NCBI GenBank assembly: GCA_022495005.1
Contig: JAGYXB010000510.1
Span: 1,178,001-1,242,000 of the forward strand
Source of the DNA: Rhyacophila brunnea
Taxonomy: Eukaryota; Arthropoda; Insecta; Trichoptera; Rhyacophilidae
Reading direction: 5' to 3'
DNA: 64,000 bases
Shown here: positions 35,798 to 45,280 of the stretch, one piece after another
Layout of the letters: every line of letters begins with the position of its first letter
Numbering within the stretch: position 1 is the first letter of the stretch
Made by a program: the position numbers and the translations under genes
The notes under the pieces: model-generated
Databases searched by the model: none
Told to the model about the DNA's origin: nothing
What the model saw: only the letters and a program-made list of their open reading frames with translations

Positions 35798-36033
35798 CTC
35801 TCACACTCCCCCTCTTTGCGCCTCTTTGCGCCTCTCTTGATGTTTTGATAAATGCATAATATACCTACGTTTCTTTTCTAGATGCAACAATGAACTCACT
35901 TCTGAACAACAACTGGCGAGAGGTTATACAAGAAATTGGTGGTCCTGCGATCGACATTATTTTCAACAAATTCATAGCTGTATTGAATACATTTTTGTCG
36001 AAAATTCCCGAAGATGAACTATTTACAGAATAA
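23517..36033 (+). CDS. Takeout/JHBP-family secreted protein, gene 2 (five coding exons)
   Basis: Coding exons are 23517-23610, 29031-29262, 29890-30020, 32484-32630 and 35882-36033. Joined, they give 251 aa. Phases (1, 2, 1, 1) and exon lengths nearly equal those of gene 1; exon 3 is 131 nt in both. Residues 1-29 form a signal peptide (core AFLIAAVLSMLII). Cys38 and Cys48 (CRRGDPAFKEC) form the family's N-terminal pair, followed by GIPELGIPVMDPF, KFEMNGRLLAFPLNVKG, the strand GKNYFHIKHTN, NLNGFLNKEIG and TMNSLLNNNWRE. Such proteins are secreted carriers of small hydrophobic ligands; the specific ligand is unknown. The frame is open throughout. Introns 1 and 4 are swollen by mobile elements. 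The gene lies 9.2 kb downstream of gene 1 in the same orientation, a tandem duplication. The extra cysteine of gene 1 (Cys115) is absent. Confidence 0.95.
24008..24190. repeat. Fragment of the MITE family seen at 5-499
   Basis: TTCTATACACAAGGCGGCTA, TTGTGTATTGAGGCAGTTAA and CCAAGAGAGGGGC all have counterparts at 5-225. It lacks the mirrored right end. Confidence 0.5.
24758..25292. mobile_element. Non-autonomous hAT-type element (535 bp)
   Basis: It starts CAGGGCTTCGAACCGTTTTT and ends CCGGTTTGAAGCCCTG. Subterminal CGGTTTTC words occur in both orientations. Flanks ATTAAATG and ATTACATT agree at 6 of 8. It lies in intron 1 of gene 2. Confidence 0.8.
25645..27460. mobile_element. 1.8-kb element with ~390-bp inverted arms
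   Basis: The left arm (25645-26035) and right arm (about 27085-27460) are inverted copies, starting AATGACATTAATATGGACGA on each strand. Inside each arm the words GGGTCTGCCGAATGG and TATTGCTATAAATTCCC occur twice, so the arms are themselves internally repetitive. The middle holds a separate hAT-type insertion (26663-27065). No transposase ORF is present. Long repetitive arms suggest a fold-back-type or Mutator-like non-autonomous element; I cannot decide which. Confidence 0.75.
26663..27065. mobile_element. hAT-type element nested in the 1.8-kb inverted-repeat element
   Basis: It starts CAGTGGCGTCCATAGATAAA and ends AAGGGACGTCACTG. Flanking 8-mers ACTCTCAT (26655-26662) and ACTCTCAC (27066-27073) match at 7 of 8. 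The 115-aa ORF beginning at 26605 crosses its left edge and is therefore not a gene. Confidence 0.8.
28000..28152 (+). repeat. Dispersed repeat E, copy 4 (internally deleted)
   Basis: It keeps the first ~125 bases of repeat E and the last CTAATAAAAACGT but lacks the middle ~330 bases. Retaining both ends fits a DNA transposon better than a 5'-truncating retroposon. Confidence 0.6.
28175..28465 (+). repeat. Dispersed repeat R, copy 2
   Basis: It is the counterpart of 16255-16535, differing by several indels. It lies in intron 1 of gene 2; the ORFs at 28370-28655 are not supported. Confidence 0.6.
29031..29262 (+). CDS. Gene 2 exon 2: two-cysteine region
   Basis: The acceptor is TGTTTTTCAG and the donor is ATTAA|GTATGA. 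It encodes PSSITPCRRGDPAFKECILS, then the GIPELGIPVMDPF segment and the strand LVGFKDAILENIK. Confidence 0.95.
29890..30020 (+). CDS. Gene 2 exon 3
   Basis: The acceptor is TATTTTCAG and the donor is GAAATTG|GTAATA. It encodes KFDLKKQRLIWKAVGNFTIS and KFEMNGRLLAFPLNVKG, equivalent to gene 1 exon 3. Confidence 0.95.
30770..31058 (-). mobile_element. Pogo/Tigger-like remnant (289 bp)
   Basis: It is flanked by TA on both sides (30768-30769 and 31059-31060). The right end on the minus strand reads CAGTATATTCTTGATATAAC GGACT and the left end contains CTCGATTTAACGGACT, a recognisable pogo/Tigger-type terminus. On the minus strand about 31018-30859 encodes a short C-terminal tail with QTKLDSFFK, like the end of jerky/Tigger-type transposases, then a stop. 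The catalytic domain is missing, so this is a deletion derivative. Confidence 0.6.
31610..32313. repeat. Palindromic fold-back MITE (~700 bp) in gene 2 intron 3
   Basis: The left half (AACCTAGCGGAAAAATACGA ... AACATCGATTTTTATAAAAA) is mirrored in the right half, ending at TCCGCTAGGTTCTCTG. The mirror runs nearly to the centre, with GTGTATAACTTGAAATCC on one side and its inverse on the other. It is related to 13498-13978. Non-coding. Confidence 0.75.
32484..32630 (+). CDS. Gene 2 exon 4
   Basis: The acceptor is TTTTCTATAG and the donor is GAAATTG|GTGAGA. It encodes DTFKMKLVHDLKTVKGADGK, the strand NYFHIKHTN and NVHFNLNGFLNKEIG. Confidence 0.95.
32998..33480 (+). pseudogene. Degenerate non-LTR (Jockey-like) reverse-transcriptase tail
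   Basis: The clearest part encodes KDLGIIFDSSLSFHSHI, then ASKPLGFIMRQTKPF, the conserved RT 'DLGV.fDs.LsF..Hi' and 'LGFI.R....F' blocks. Further on, in shifted frames, come traces of SLESRRSL and an F.CYR-like block that usually follow. Several stops and frameshifts interrupt it. It sits in intron 4 of gene 2. Confidence 0.65.
33735..33850. repeat. Fragment of the MITE family seen at 5-499
   Basis: GTTAACCGTCTGAACTGTCA and CCTCTCTTGGCCGTGCTAAC match the inside of the first element and 24115-24175. Confidence 0.5.
33851..35020. other. Intronic AT-rich stretch with a hAT-end fragment
   Basis: At about 34815-34905 the words ACCGGTATT and its inverse recur around GGTATTGCAATCCCTA, a truncated hAT-type end. 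AACGTTAT occurs three times at about 34366-34460 (CAACGTTAT, AACGTTAT, CAACGTTAT). Nothing coding. Confidence 0.4.
35021..35374 (+). repeat. Dispersed repeat E, copy 5
   Basis: It lacks the first ~100 bases but shows the rest in order through AATACGAGCTAAGAAAAACG. It shares the ATCAAAAAAATTTGTACTTG variant with copy 2. Confidence 0.65.
35739..35802 (+). repeat. (CT)n microsatellite before the last exon of gene 2
   Basis: About 27 uninterrupted CT units (35739-35792) are followed by CCTCTCTCTC and a C-rich patch, 80 bases before exon 5. It gives an extremely long pyrimidine tract on the coding strand and may vary between individuals. Confidence 0.9.
35882..36033 (+). CDS. Gene 2 exon 5 (terminal)
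   Basis: The acceptor is TTTCTTTTCTAG. It encodes DATMNSLLNNNWREVIQEIG and a hydrophobic C-terminal helix, ending TAA at 36031-36033. Confidence 0.95.
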
Positions 36034-36158
36034 GCGATTATATTAATAATGATATTATTAAAACATAATGTTAATTTGGTATTGTGTATATATTTTTATT
36101 TCTAAATGAGTGTGCCCCCATTTTCTTCTATATATTAAGAACATAATTTATTTTCATA

Positions 36159-36168
36159 AATAAATAAA
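36159..36168 (+). terminator. Poly(A) signal of gene 2
   Basis: Two overlapping AATAAA hexamers (36159 and 36163) lie about 126 bases after the stop. Confidence 0.7.
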
Positions 36169-36169
36169 G

Positions 36170-36892
36170 GATACCCACGCATGAAAAAGGTTCGAGCCGC
36201 AGTGGCAATCTTTTTTGTGGTTTGTGATTTTATTATAAATAATTAAGCTATTAGCACCGTCGCACATTGGAAACTGTCTCGACTGGGATATAGTCATAAA
36301 AAGAACTGAAACTTTTCCCATGCGCATAGGTGAGGCAATGCTACGACAGTGACGGTTCGTGCGGCTAGCCGAAACGAATGACAACAAACAGCTTCTGCAT
36401 ATATGCGTCAAACGGATTTTTTTCTACCAAAAATGTCCCACAAATGCTATGTGCAACAGTACAATAAGTTGCATGTATTTTGTGAACCACAATAAAATCA
36501 TATTGACAATTCGACGTGCTGCTATCGATACGATTTACAATATACGACTGGGGTCAGTTTCAAAGTCGGTTACTTCCATATTCGCAATTTAAACAGAAAA
36601 CTTTCTTTTTACAAACCTATTACTCAATAATTTGAAAAAAAATATTGTGAAATAAACTACGTAAAATTTATTAAAATTAATATAAAACCTTTTTAAAGTT
36701 AGTCGGAAAATATTAAAAAAATACGGCTGATGAATATTAACCGACTTTGCAAACAACCTACTTGAATTATTGATGATCCAACGTCTTTGATGAAAAGGAA
36801 GTTCTTTTATGAACCTTCTTCTTCGAAATAAGTCTCTTTTTTGAATGATGTATATGATGGATTCTGGTAGACTAAACTGTAAGGCAAACTAA
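36170..36892. other. Spacer, no gene recognised
   Basis: The minus-strand ORF at 36154-36411 overlaps the poly(A) region of gene 2 and has no features. AAAGTCGGTTA near 36563 and CTTTGAAACTAATAACC-like text near 54267 hint at old repeat content only. Confidence 0.35.
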
Positions 36893-37575
36893 AGTTTTGT
36901 CGTTATTTTATTTTTCACACACTGTCCATATTATAATATAATAGTATGACATTGCTAATTTCTATCAGTTCAAATAAATTATTGTATCTTAATGATACTA
37001 TAAGCTTCAAAATAAGAACTGTTTGCACTGAAAAATTGAAACCAAATGTTAATTATTTAAAGGAGACAATAGATAGGGTAGTCAGTTTATAATTTTCAAA
37101 CGCAGATAGGATAATTTCATTAGTGAGACTATTGGCTGGACCCAGGTGTCAGCCAAAAACTGCCGTTCCCCAAATTAAAACAATATTTAAAAAATGTGAA
37201 AATAATATGGCAAAATCCAAAAAAAAAAAATATTTTGTTGTCGTTAAAATATTTATAGGTAACAAAAATTATGACATATTTTACCTATTAAATAATATAT
37301 CATTCTTAATTATAATGCAAAGCGACTTGAAACAATGGTCATATTGTATAGATGTATGGAAGCGCAAATTTATAACCAATTATTTTTTTAATGAAAAGAA
37401 GAAAATTGCACCGCAGGTGAATTTTATACTATCCGTAGAACAAATTTGTGAGACAAATTGTTTTTCTTGAATAATATTGTGTCTTTATGATTCAGTTAAT
37501 TTTCTGGTGACCGGTTCTTGGAATTTTGCCGCCCCTTAAATCATTTCGCTCGGGTATTTTGCACCCTAAACACAC
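36893..37575. repeat. Dispersed repeat H, copy 3 (uninterrupted)
   Basis: It matches copy 2 (10290-11402) from TTTTTCACACA-CTGTCCATATT through GGTGTCAGCCAAAAACTGCC to GCCGCCCCTTA. It gives the empty site for the 376-bp MITE at 10396. The 115-aa ORF at 37123 is repeat sequence. Confidence 0.7.
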
Positions 37576-38570
37576 ATTATTAGCGAACGGTAAAGTGAGA
37601 ATTACTAATTTTAGCAGTTTGGTAGCTTGCTGCCGTCTTATGCTTTACAATATAATTATCACTAAATCATAAATATCTCTGTAAGGGTACTTACTATGAT
37701 TCGGTTGATTTGATAATATTTAATATTATTTTCATACTAAATAACGCTATTTAAATTTATGAAATTGACACTCATATTATTAAAAAATCGTCTAATCGAT
37801 ATTCAGACTGTAGTACATCTTTTAATCCTGGGTGATTCGTATCATACTACAGCTGTATTGTAGATTGTGCCGCTTAGAATTGCCACTTCATGACTTTGCA
37901 CTCCGGATCTAGGATGACAAAGGTGTAATATATTCTAAAAATATATTTTTACGTATACATATTATGTATTTTTAATTTTATGCGAGGTAATCAGGCAATC
38001 AATGTACTAAAAAGTGAAAAAAGAGCAAAGTTATAAAGCGTATATACAGATTGACACAGCCGATTGCATAGCCAAAAAAACTCTAATTGCATTCACCTTT
38101 ACTGGCTCCAATACGAGTTAGAATACATTATATTTTGGATAATACGTCCGAGTCTTTCCAGGCGGGCTTCATAAGCGAGAAAATATTGTGTCAAAGGACC
38201 AGGTAGGTACCATCAAATGAAGGAAATCTGATTATTTTGGAAATTTTACTTAATGGATAGAATAAGGGAACTAGTTGCAAAGTCAATTATTATTTCCATA
38301 AACATTTTACTTTGAGATATTTTAAGTAAATAATTGTATCAATAATATTCATACATAAAAAAGCATTTTCTTAAAACTGGTTAATGCAGAGTGTACTAAG
38401 AATTTCTTATAATTTTATTAAAAATAGGTAACTTTTATATTAACTACGCTGTTAAACTCTTCACAAATAAATTCTATTATACATATTTACATAGGTACTT
38501 TACATACAGAGTGTAATGCGGAACTTAGAAGCGTAACCTCATTCACATGCAGCGATTATTATCGCGCGAC
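37576..38570. other. AT-rich spacer, nothing recognised
   Basis: No ORF, inverted repeat or tRNA-like motif that I can support. Confidence 0.35.
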
Positions 38571-39010
38571 TAGAGTTGGGTTTCAGGAATTTCCCGACGG
38601 GAATTCTCGAGAATTTTTCGAGATTTTCCATCCCGAATCTCGAGAATTGAAATTTTTAACATTTCGGGAAATCCCGGATCTCGAGAACCTTTTCTCGGTA
38701 TTCGAGATTTCTTTATTATCAATTATTAATTGAAAAAACGATTTTCCATATGAAAAAAGTGGACAGAAACACAAAACGTTCAAAGAAATATCTCGGCATT
38801 TAACACAATTAAGCCAACGTCGACTCAAAATGAGCGCAATTTTTGCAACATCAGGGAATTTTGTGTTTCAAAAGTGTACGCGATTGACAGTGTGTTTTTT
38901 AAATTCTATTTTAATCAGTATTTTCCTACTTCTATTTTGTTTGTCTTCTTACATAATTAAAAAAAATCATATTTTTTTTGAAATTTGTCTCTTTTTACAC
39001 TTTTTTTACT
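38571..39010. mobile_element. Truncated copy of the TAGAGTTGGG hAT-type element
   Basis: It matches the inverse of 6915-7548 from its TAGAGTTGGGTTTCAGGAAT end through TCGACTCAAAATGAGCGCAA, then stops without the other terminus. The small ORFs on both strands are transposon sequence. Confidence 0.75.
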
Positions 39011-39024
39011 CCCTACTTCAATTA

Positions 39025-39660
39025 TAGTTTGTCAATTTATGGCTACGGCCGTATGTTATAGCTTAACCACTGGGGAATGACAAAAGAAATGGCGTATTTC
39101 AAAAAAACACTACCTTATTCTTAGGTCAATAATTATTATAAAGCAATCATTATTCATAAGATGTTTATCACACTTGAATGGTCAAAGACATAGCTTATAA
39201 TAAATATCTTTAGAATTATCTTCAAATGTGTTAATTTTGCCGATTTTTTGAATAATAAAATGCCTAATTCTTGTCAAATTTGGGTTCACAGAGATTATCA
39301 GTATATTTTTTTATCGTGAATATTTTACAAAAATTATCTCATGATAAATTATACTAATGGTTTTATAAATGCGTTTAAAAATTAATAAATGTAAAAAATC
39401 TTAACACCACTGCACAGCTATGTACCGAAATATGACTATATTCTAAAACATTAGAGCGAGAGGTTTAAAAGAATACTATTGTATGTAACAAAAATGCTTT
39501 ATGCAGTCATTAAATGTTTAAAATAATTATAAAAGATAATAAGGCTTCAAAATTATTTAAATAGATTATCTACAACGTTTAAGGAGTGTCCAGGATCATG
39601 GTTTGAAAATACAATAAAAACTCAATTTTGACCTACGACGAGCATGTGGGCCGAATTAAT
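39025..39660 (-). repeat. Dispersed repeat F, copy 2 (inverted)
   Basis: It runs inverted from GGCTACGGCCGTATG at its left to CTCAATTTTGACCTACGACG at its right. It includes an AATAATTATTGACCTAA block also present in copy 3 but absent from copy 1. Confidence 0.7.
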
Positions 39661-40539
39661 AACTACGTAAGTTTTTTGCGAGAAAATTACCAATCGTGAG
39701 ATCGTGGATGCGACTGTAAGTTAGAACGGCGTTAATACTTGTGTTATTTTGATCATTCGCCCCCTCGGCTTTTATAAATTTAAAAAATAAGAATTTAGCA
39801 AGAAATATTATTTACATGTTATTATGAGGCGGTTTGCTCAACCGAGTTCACTGACCGCAGAATATACCGATGACAATTGGTTTGAGATTGATTTGAAAGA
39901 CATACTTAATACTAGTTTTACAAAGTAACATAGCTTTAGGGTATTAAAACAAACTTAAGATGCTAACTTAAAAGTACACTCTGCCTGATGATCCGTGATG
40001 CACCCACAGTCCACACACTTATAACATCAGCCTGTAGAACTTTTTCTTATATTTGTTTTTCTCGCTTGAAATAGGTCGCCGATTTCGACATCGTAAGTTA
40101 GACACCTATTTTTTTAGTTTTGCATTACCCTCAAAGTCTTTTAATTAAAAACAAATCACTAAACTTATAATATAATTACCATTCACATCCGTAATCGTAT
40201 TTTAGTATGAAAAATATATTATATATTATTTCGTTTTCAAAGAGCCAACAATAAAATTATCATAATTTGATTGAAAAACCTTATTTACTTTTACGGTCCG
40301 AAGATAAACAAGCGATTATTATTGGGAGTGATTAAATTTTCTACTACTGGTTTTTTTCTCATTCGCTATTTGGTTACTTGTCTGATTAGTAAACACTTAT
40401 TTTTTTATTTAAAACACCAACACATTGTGCACCAGACTGATTTACAACTTTGACGATAAAAAGTGAAAGTATTTTATTAGTGAAGTGCAAGTATACTTTA
40501 CCTACTAATTTATTTCAGGTTGCCGAATTACCTACGTTC
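39661..40539. other. AT-rich spacer
   Basis: Two short + strand ORFs (40271-40641) overlap the start of repeat F copy 3 and have no support. Nothing else seen. Confidence 0.35.
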
Positions 40540-40856
40540 AGGGGGTACATATTCAGCGTAGGTCAAAATGGAGCTTTAATTCTATTTTCAAAGCATGATT
40601 CTGGGCATTCCTTAAACGTTGTAGATAATCTATTTATTTAATTTTGAAGCCATATTATCCTTTATATTTATTTTAAACATTTGATGACTGCATAAAGTAT
40701 TTTTATTACATAAAATAGTATTCTTTTAAACCTCTCGCTCTAATGTTTTAGAATATAGTCATATTTTAGTACACAAATTTGCAGTGGTGTTAAGATTTTT
40801 TACATTAAATAATTTATAAATGCATTTATAAAACCATCAGTATAATTTATATCGAC

Positions 40857-41838
40857 CATAGACTATAGATACATCTAGACGCCACCCGTTGCATTGCTAA
40901 ATGAAGTTACGTGCCGTGCGTTTGGTTTGTGGGCGAGCGAACGCATTCGCCTACAAATTTTCGAGACCATAGACCATTTCGCTAGTGCTCGCCCAAAATG
41001 CTCGCACTAGACGCTCAGAATTAAAATATAATTTTCTATTTTTTTACGTTATATAGTATTTTTAAGCGGTCAAAATGCAACCATTAGGTAAAGATATTCA
41101 TAATTTAAGTTATTTTAAAGAAACACTAGGTCACTGATATTAAAATAAATAATAGTATACAAATAAATTGTCACAAACATGTATCAACTTATAATTAACT
41201 ATTTCTTTTATTCAAACGAATAATTCACAAGATTTAAGAATATATCATTCTGAGTATTGAACATTATATTATTTAGAAGAACACTAACTGAGAGAGTATA
41301 TCACAACCAATAGAAAAAACTTTTTTGAAAAAAGTAAGCCAACCGGTCGGGAATCGAACCCGGCATCTCCAACGGGTAAACGCCCCAAACTAGTCGCATT
41401 CAGCCATTATGCTACGGAAGACATACTAATGACGACAAATATTTAAGCTATTGGCTATTAAATACCTCCCACTCAGCGCTCTTCGAAATCATGTTACTTC
41501 GTATCAACTTACTTATGAAACGTTATACCATCTTCTTGCTTATCAGTACGGCTACCATATTTTAATACAACACGTAGAACCACCTTTCCTACTTAATTCA
41601 CTAATAATATATACCACTGACTTTATGTTTAACACAAAAAATAGCAAATTTAGCAACACGAAGTTGCAGATTATCGATGCTACGTGAAGCAATTCACCAC
41701 GATTTGCCAGCGATACTTTTGGAAACTGACTCAAAAATATGAAGACCTTTTATCTTACTCTAGCGCGTGTCGCAGAGATTATAAGGGTGCCGAATACTTT
41801 CTCACTCGCACTCATGCATCGTTTTTGTTCAGGCATTG
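40857..41838. mobile_element. 982-bp insertion with perfect 8-bp target duplication
   Basis: ATATCGAC occurs at 40849-40856 and 41839-41846. The insert begins CATAGACTATAGATACATCT and ends GTTCAGGCATTG. An 8-bp duplication points to a hAT-like integrase, but the ends are only weakly inverted (CA...TG). It carries a SINE-like tRNA head (41341-41425, minus strand). The 78-aa ORF at 41451 has no recognisable domain. Confidence 0.7.
41341..41425 (-). repeat. tRNA-derived SINE head
   Basis: On the minus strand it shows an A-box-like TAGCATAATGGCTGA and a strong B box GGTTCGATTCC with a paired T stem (CCGGG/CCCGA region). No complete cloverleaf, so it is a retroposon head, not a tRNA gene. Confidence 0.55.
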
Positions 41839-42353
41839 ATATCGACATTATTATAGTGAAATATTTACGATAAAAAATTATATTGATAATCTCTGTGATC
41901 CCAAATTTGACAAGAATTAGGCATTTTATTATTCAAAAAATGGGCAAGATTAACACATTTGAGGATAATTCTAAAGATACTAATTATAAGCTATGTCTTT
42001 GACCATTCAAATGTGATAAACATCCTACGAATAATGATTGCTTTATAATAATTATTGACCTAAGGTAGTGTTTTTTAAAAATCAATATACATTTACACTT
42101 GAGTGGATGGAGACTGCAGTGTTTCCTGGAGACATTGCCAGACTTAAATAACTGCTGATGCTATACATCAAACGCAGGGCCTCGTGATTTTAAGCCCACA
42201 CTTTATAAACGTAATATGACTTACATACATTTAGCTCGCAGTTTACGAATCTTCTCAACTTATCTTTTTTATAAAAAAATATTAGAGAATATTCCAAAGT
42301 ATACTTACATAATAATATCTTCACTTGAGAGTCAGTGTATTATAACTACAAAA

Positions 42354-42806
42354 CAATTACAAGATAAAAAGAACTTTTTGTATTCAACGTTTAATTTTTC
42401 TGTTGAATAGCTTGACTAGCTTAAATAATCAAAAAAAATATACTTGATAGAAATAATACTGAAATGTTTTGATTGATTGATGAAGAATGATTTCCATAAT
42501 AACGCACGTATATATATATATTAATAATTTAGTTGCAACTTACCCACTTAGCAACCAATACTAGTTTTATTTTTTACGGATTTCTTCAGAAATAACTTTT
42601 CATACAAAACAGAATTAACTAATAATTAGATTAATGAAATCAATTCTACTTAAAGATGGCTAAAAGTATTAAAAAATGCATTGGCATCGTGTTCTGGTAT
42701 ATTCTAAAAGTTTCAAATGTCTAGCTAGTCTGGAAGTTATTTAAAAATCGATTGCAAGATTTGTACCGGACAAATAAGAATACGAGCTAAGAAAAACGTT
42801 TTAAGA
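42354..42806 (+). repeat. Dispersed repeat E, copy 6
   Basis: All landmarks from GATAAAAAGAACTTTTTGTA to GAATACGAGCTAAGAAAAACG are present, with a few indels around ACGCACGTATATATATA. Confidence 0.7.
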
Positions 42807-42959
42807 ATTGTAAGAATAAGAACATTTTCAGTAAAATATGATTTAAGGTCTCTGTTACGATATGAGTAGACTCAAAAAGTGATTTGACATGTTAATGCAG
42901 GTAGTTACAAAATCTTTATTTAACTTGTTTTCGACAAGATCAGACTTACGATTTCCTTG

Positions 42960-42967
42960 TATATATT
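42960..42967 (+). promoter_or_regulatory. Candidate TATA box of takeout-like gene 3
   Basis: TATATATT is followed by TATCGGTGCATTGAGTGTT; a very similar CATCGGAACATTGAGTGTT precedes gene 2 at about 23336-23354. The shared CATTGAGTGTT may mark the transcription start. TTAAG|GTAAGTG at 42984-42994 could end a non-coding first exon. Confidence 0.4.
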
Positions 42968-43139
42968 ATCGGTGCATTGAGTGTTAAGGTAAGTGTTTTA
43001 TATTAGAAAATATATCCTGTTTTGATTCACATTGCTATCGTCCTTAACAGTTGGTTAATCCATCTAAACAATATCAAACGTGTTCATTAAATAACCTACT
43101 GCATTAAAATCGTCTATAGATAAATTTAGTATTTTAAAA

Positions 43140-43230
43140 ATGTTGGAAAAAAAGAAATTTTGTGATATAATATTATGTATTACTGTTTTATTGTCCAGTC
43201 ATATTACTAATTCACATGGCCTTCAACTTC
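43140..43230 (+). CDS. Signal-peptide exon of a third takeout-like gene (partial gene)
   Basis: ATG at 43140 opens 30 codons plus one base, ending at a perfect donor (CTTC|GTAAGT). The peptide has a basic start (MLEKKKF), a hydrophobic core (CDIILCITVLLSS) and a polar tail, like exon 1 of genes 1 and 2, and the intron phase (1) is the same. It lies 7 kb after gene 2 on the same strand. I found no exon with the CxxxDxxxxxC pattern downstream, so the gene may be broken or its middle exons diverged. A chance signal-peptide-like ORF is the alternative. Confidence 0.5.
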
Positions 43231-43602
43231 GTAAGTTTATAACAATAATACTTAGCCATTAAAATAGGTTAAACTCTATATAATTACCTGTAGGAGATAA
43301 GTGGTTTGATTTTTTTCAATTAAATCAATGGTTGGTATTTTACATTAACCAGAATTCAAAAATGTATTGAAATGATACACGTTTGAGTTGTTAATTAATA
43401 TAATCCAGATTTTGTTTTACTATTAGAGGTGATCGTTTTTCTAAATGAATATTTATGTAAGATTTTTTAAATATTTTATAGTGCTGAAACGAAAATCCTG
43501 GATTACTATAAATATATATATTTGAAGTATACGAATTTTATAAGAATACATTAACTATTGTATTACAAATTACATTCTAATATCTGAGATTAACCTAAGA
43601 CC

Positions 43603-44093
43603 TAATAATTATAAGATAAAAAGAACTTTTTATATAAAACTTTTTTAATTTTTCTGTTGAATTATTATGCTCAATATGCTTAAACTTGTACTTGATACGA
43701 AGTAAATAAACAACCAGCAAACAAACAAACAAATATATAATACTGAAATGTCATTTAAACGTATATATTAATAAGTAACGCACGTATATATTAATAATTT
43801 AGTTGCTAGAACAACCCCCTTAGCAACCAACAATAGTCTTTTACTTTTTACGGATTTTTCTGAAATAACGTCTTTCCATACAAAACAGAATGAACTGAAA
43901 ATGAATTCAATTCTGCTTAAAGATGGCTAAAAGTATTAAAAGAATGCATTGGCATCGTGTTCTGATATATTCTAAAAGTTTTAAATGTCTAGCTAGTCGG
44001 AAAGTTAGTTAAAAATCGATTGCAAGATTTGTACTGGACAAACAACCACGGGACAAACAAAAATACGTGCTAATAAAAACGTTGTAAAAAGAA
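43603..44093 (+). repeat. Dispersed repeat E, copy 7
   Basis: Full-length, with a small internal duplication of the ACGTATATATTAATAA block (43759-43797). Confidence 0.7.
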
Positions 44094-44639
44094 CTATTAT
44101 TTTAGAGTTTATAATCACGGGTCCCCAACCTTTTTCAAGTCGCAATCCTGTTTTATAATAGCCAAGTATTTTTTTTTGATAAAATATACAGAATGTTTAA
44201 GAATGCTCGACTTATAATAAAAACAAGACAATTTTGAAACATCTTTTTGCCATAATAAAGAATCAAATATTCTTAAACCCTTTTTTAAATAATCATGCTG
44301 TTGCTTTTTCGTACGAGGTGGTTTAGAAAGATAATTACACTGAGTTATTATTTATTAACATAGTCGCATTTATGATTTTTAGGTGTTATGTGTAGTAAGT
44401 TATATTGTCCTTAATTTTCTTTATTGTTGCGATAGAATAACTAAGTAACTTGCATCCATAATGGACGAGTGGTAACTTGTATATTGTTTGTAAAGCCGAG
44501 GGTAAATTCACATGTTGTGACATATATCTACATATTTCCTGTAAAAAAATGTTAATTAACTTCTTCGTGAAGTGGAAAAGACACACATCGGATTGTAGAG
44601 CCAATATTGATCCCAGACTACATTTGCATGTTACATGTA
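44094..44639. other. Spacer with a hAT-end fragment
   Basis: GGGTCCCCAACCTTTTTCAA at 44119 resembles a hAT-type terminus, without a matching partner. The overlapping ORFs on the two strands at 44386-44701 have no recognisable product. Confidence 0.35.
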
Positions 44640-45015
44640 AGTTGTACGTATGCAGTTCATCGTATGACACTTATTCGTGCGCCGCAGTACGTGAAACATG
44701 AGTTCGTATAACATTTTATCAAATGATGAGTTCTTCGTTGAACATTTCGCCGTGGAATACATTTGTACGTATCTTACAAAATGCGGCGATAGTTTGCAAA
44801 TAGTACTGTTCCAATTAGATTAACACTAACCTAACCTAACCTAGTAAAGACATCTCATAAAATTCGCCACATGTTGTAGCATACGTACAAATATACTCCA
44901 CGGTGAAATGTTTAACGAAGAACTCGTCATTTGATTAAATGTTACACGGAACTCATATTTCACGAACTGCGGCGCACGAATAAGTGTCCTGCGGTGAACT
45001 GTTTACGTACAAATT
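44640..45015. repeat. ~375-bp palindromic MITE
   Basis: ACTTATTCGTGCGCCGCAGT (44669-44688) and its inverse (44967-44988) belong to inverted arms of about 150 bp. The centre contains CCTAACCTAACCTAG, an insect telomere-like (CCTAA)n string. The arms differ by small changes. Confidence 0.8.
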
Positions 45016-45280
45016 TCCGGATACGGCATTTGCATACATAGCTATTTTATTATTAGGGAAAAAATAATCTTCAAAATAAATTTTACATAATATGGACTAT
45101 TGATAATCTATGATAATTAATTTATCATCACAATATTTTTCTCTCATTTTTTCTATGTTTACATATTGTGAATTCACATCATATTTTCCTTCAGGTTAAT
45201 TGAGTGTCTAAATTCCGCGATGAATCTTCAGTTCCATGATATTTTGAGGCAGTATAGGAATTATTGTTGTATTTGAAAAA

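Larger units (their letters stand above)
40540..42130 (+). repeat. Dispersed repeat F, copy 3, split by a 982-bp insertion
   Basis: The left part (40540-40856) ends in ATATCGAC and the right part resumes at 41839 with ATATCGACATTATTATAGTG. Copy 1 reads straight through (ATATTGACATTATAATAGTG at about 8325), so the interruption is an insertion. Confidence 0.75.

Noticed and set aside
37123..37470. 115-aa ORF as a gene
   Set aside because: It lies within dispersed repeat H, whose other copies lack this frame.
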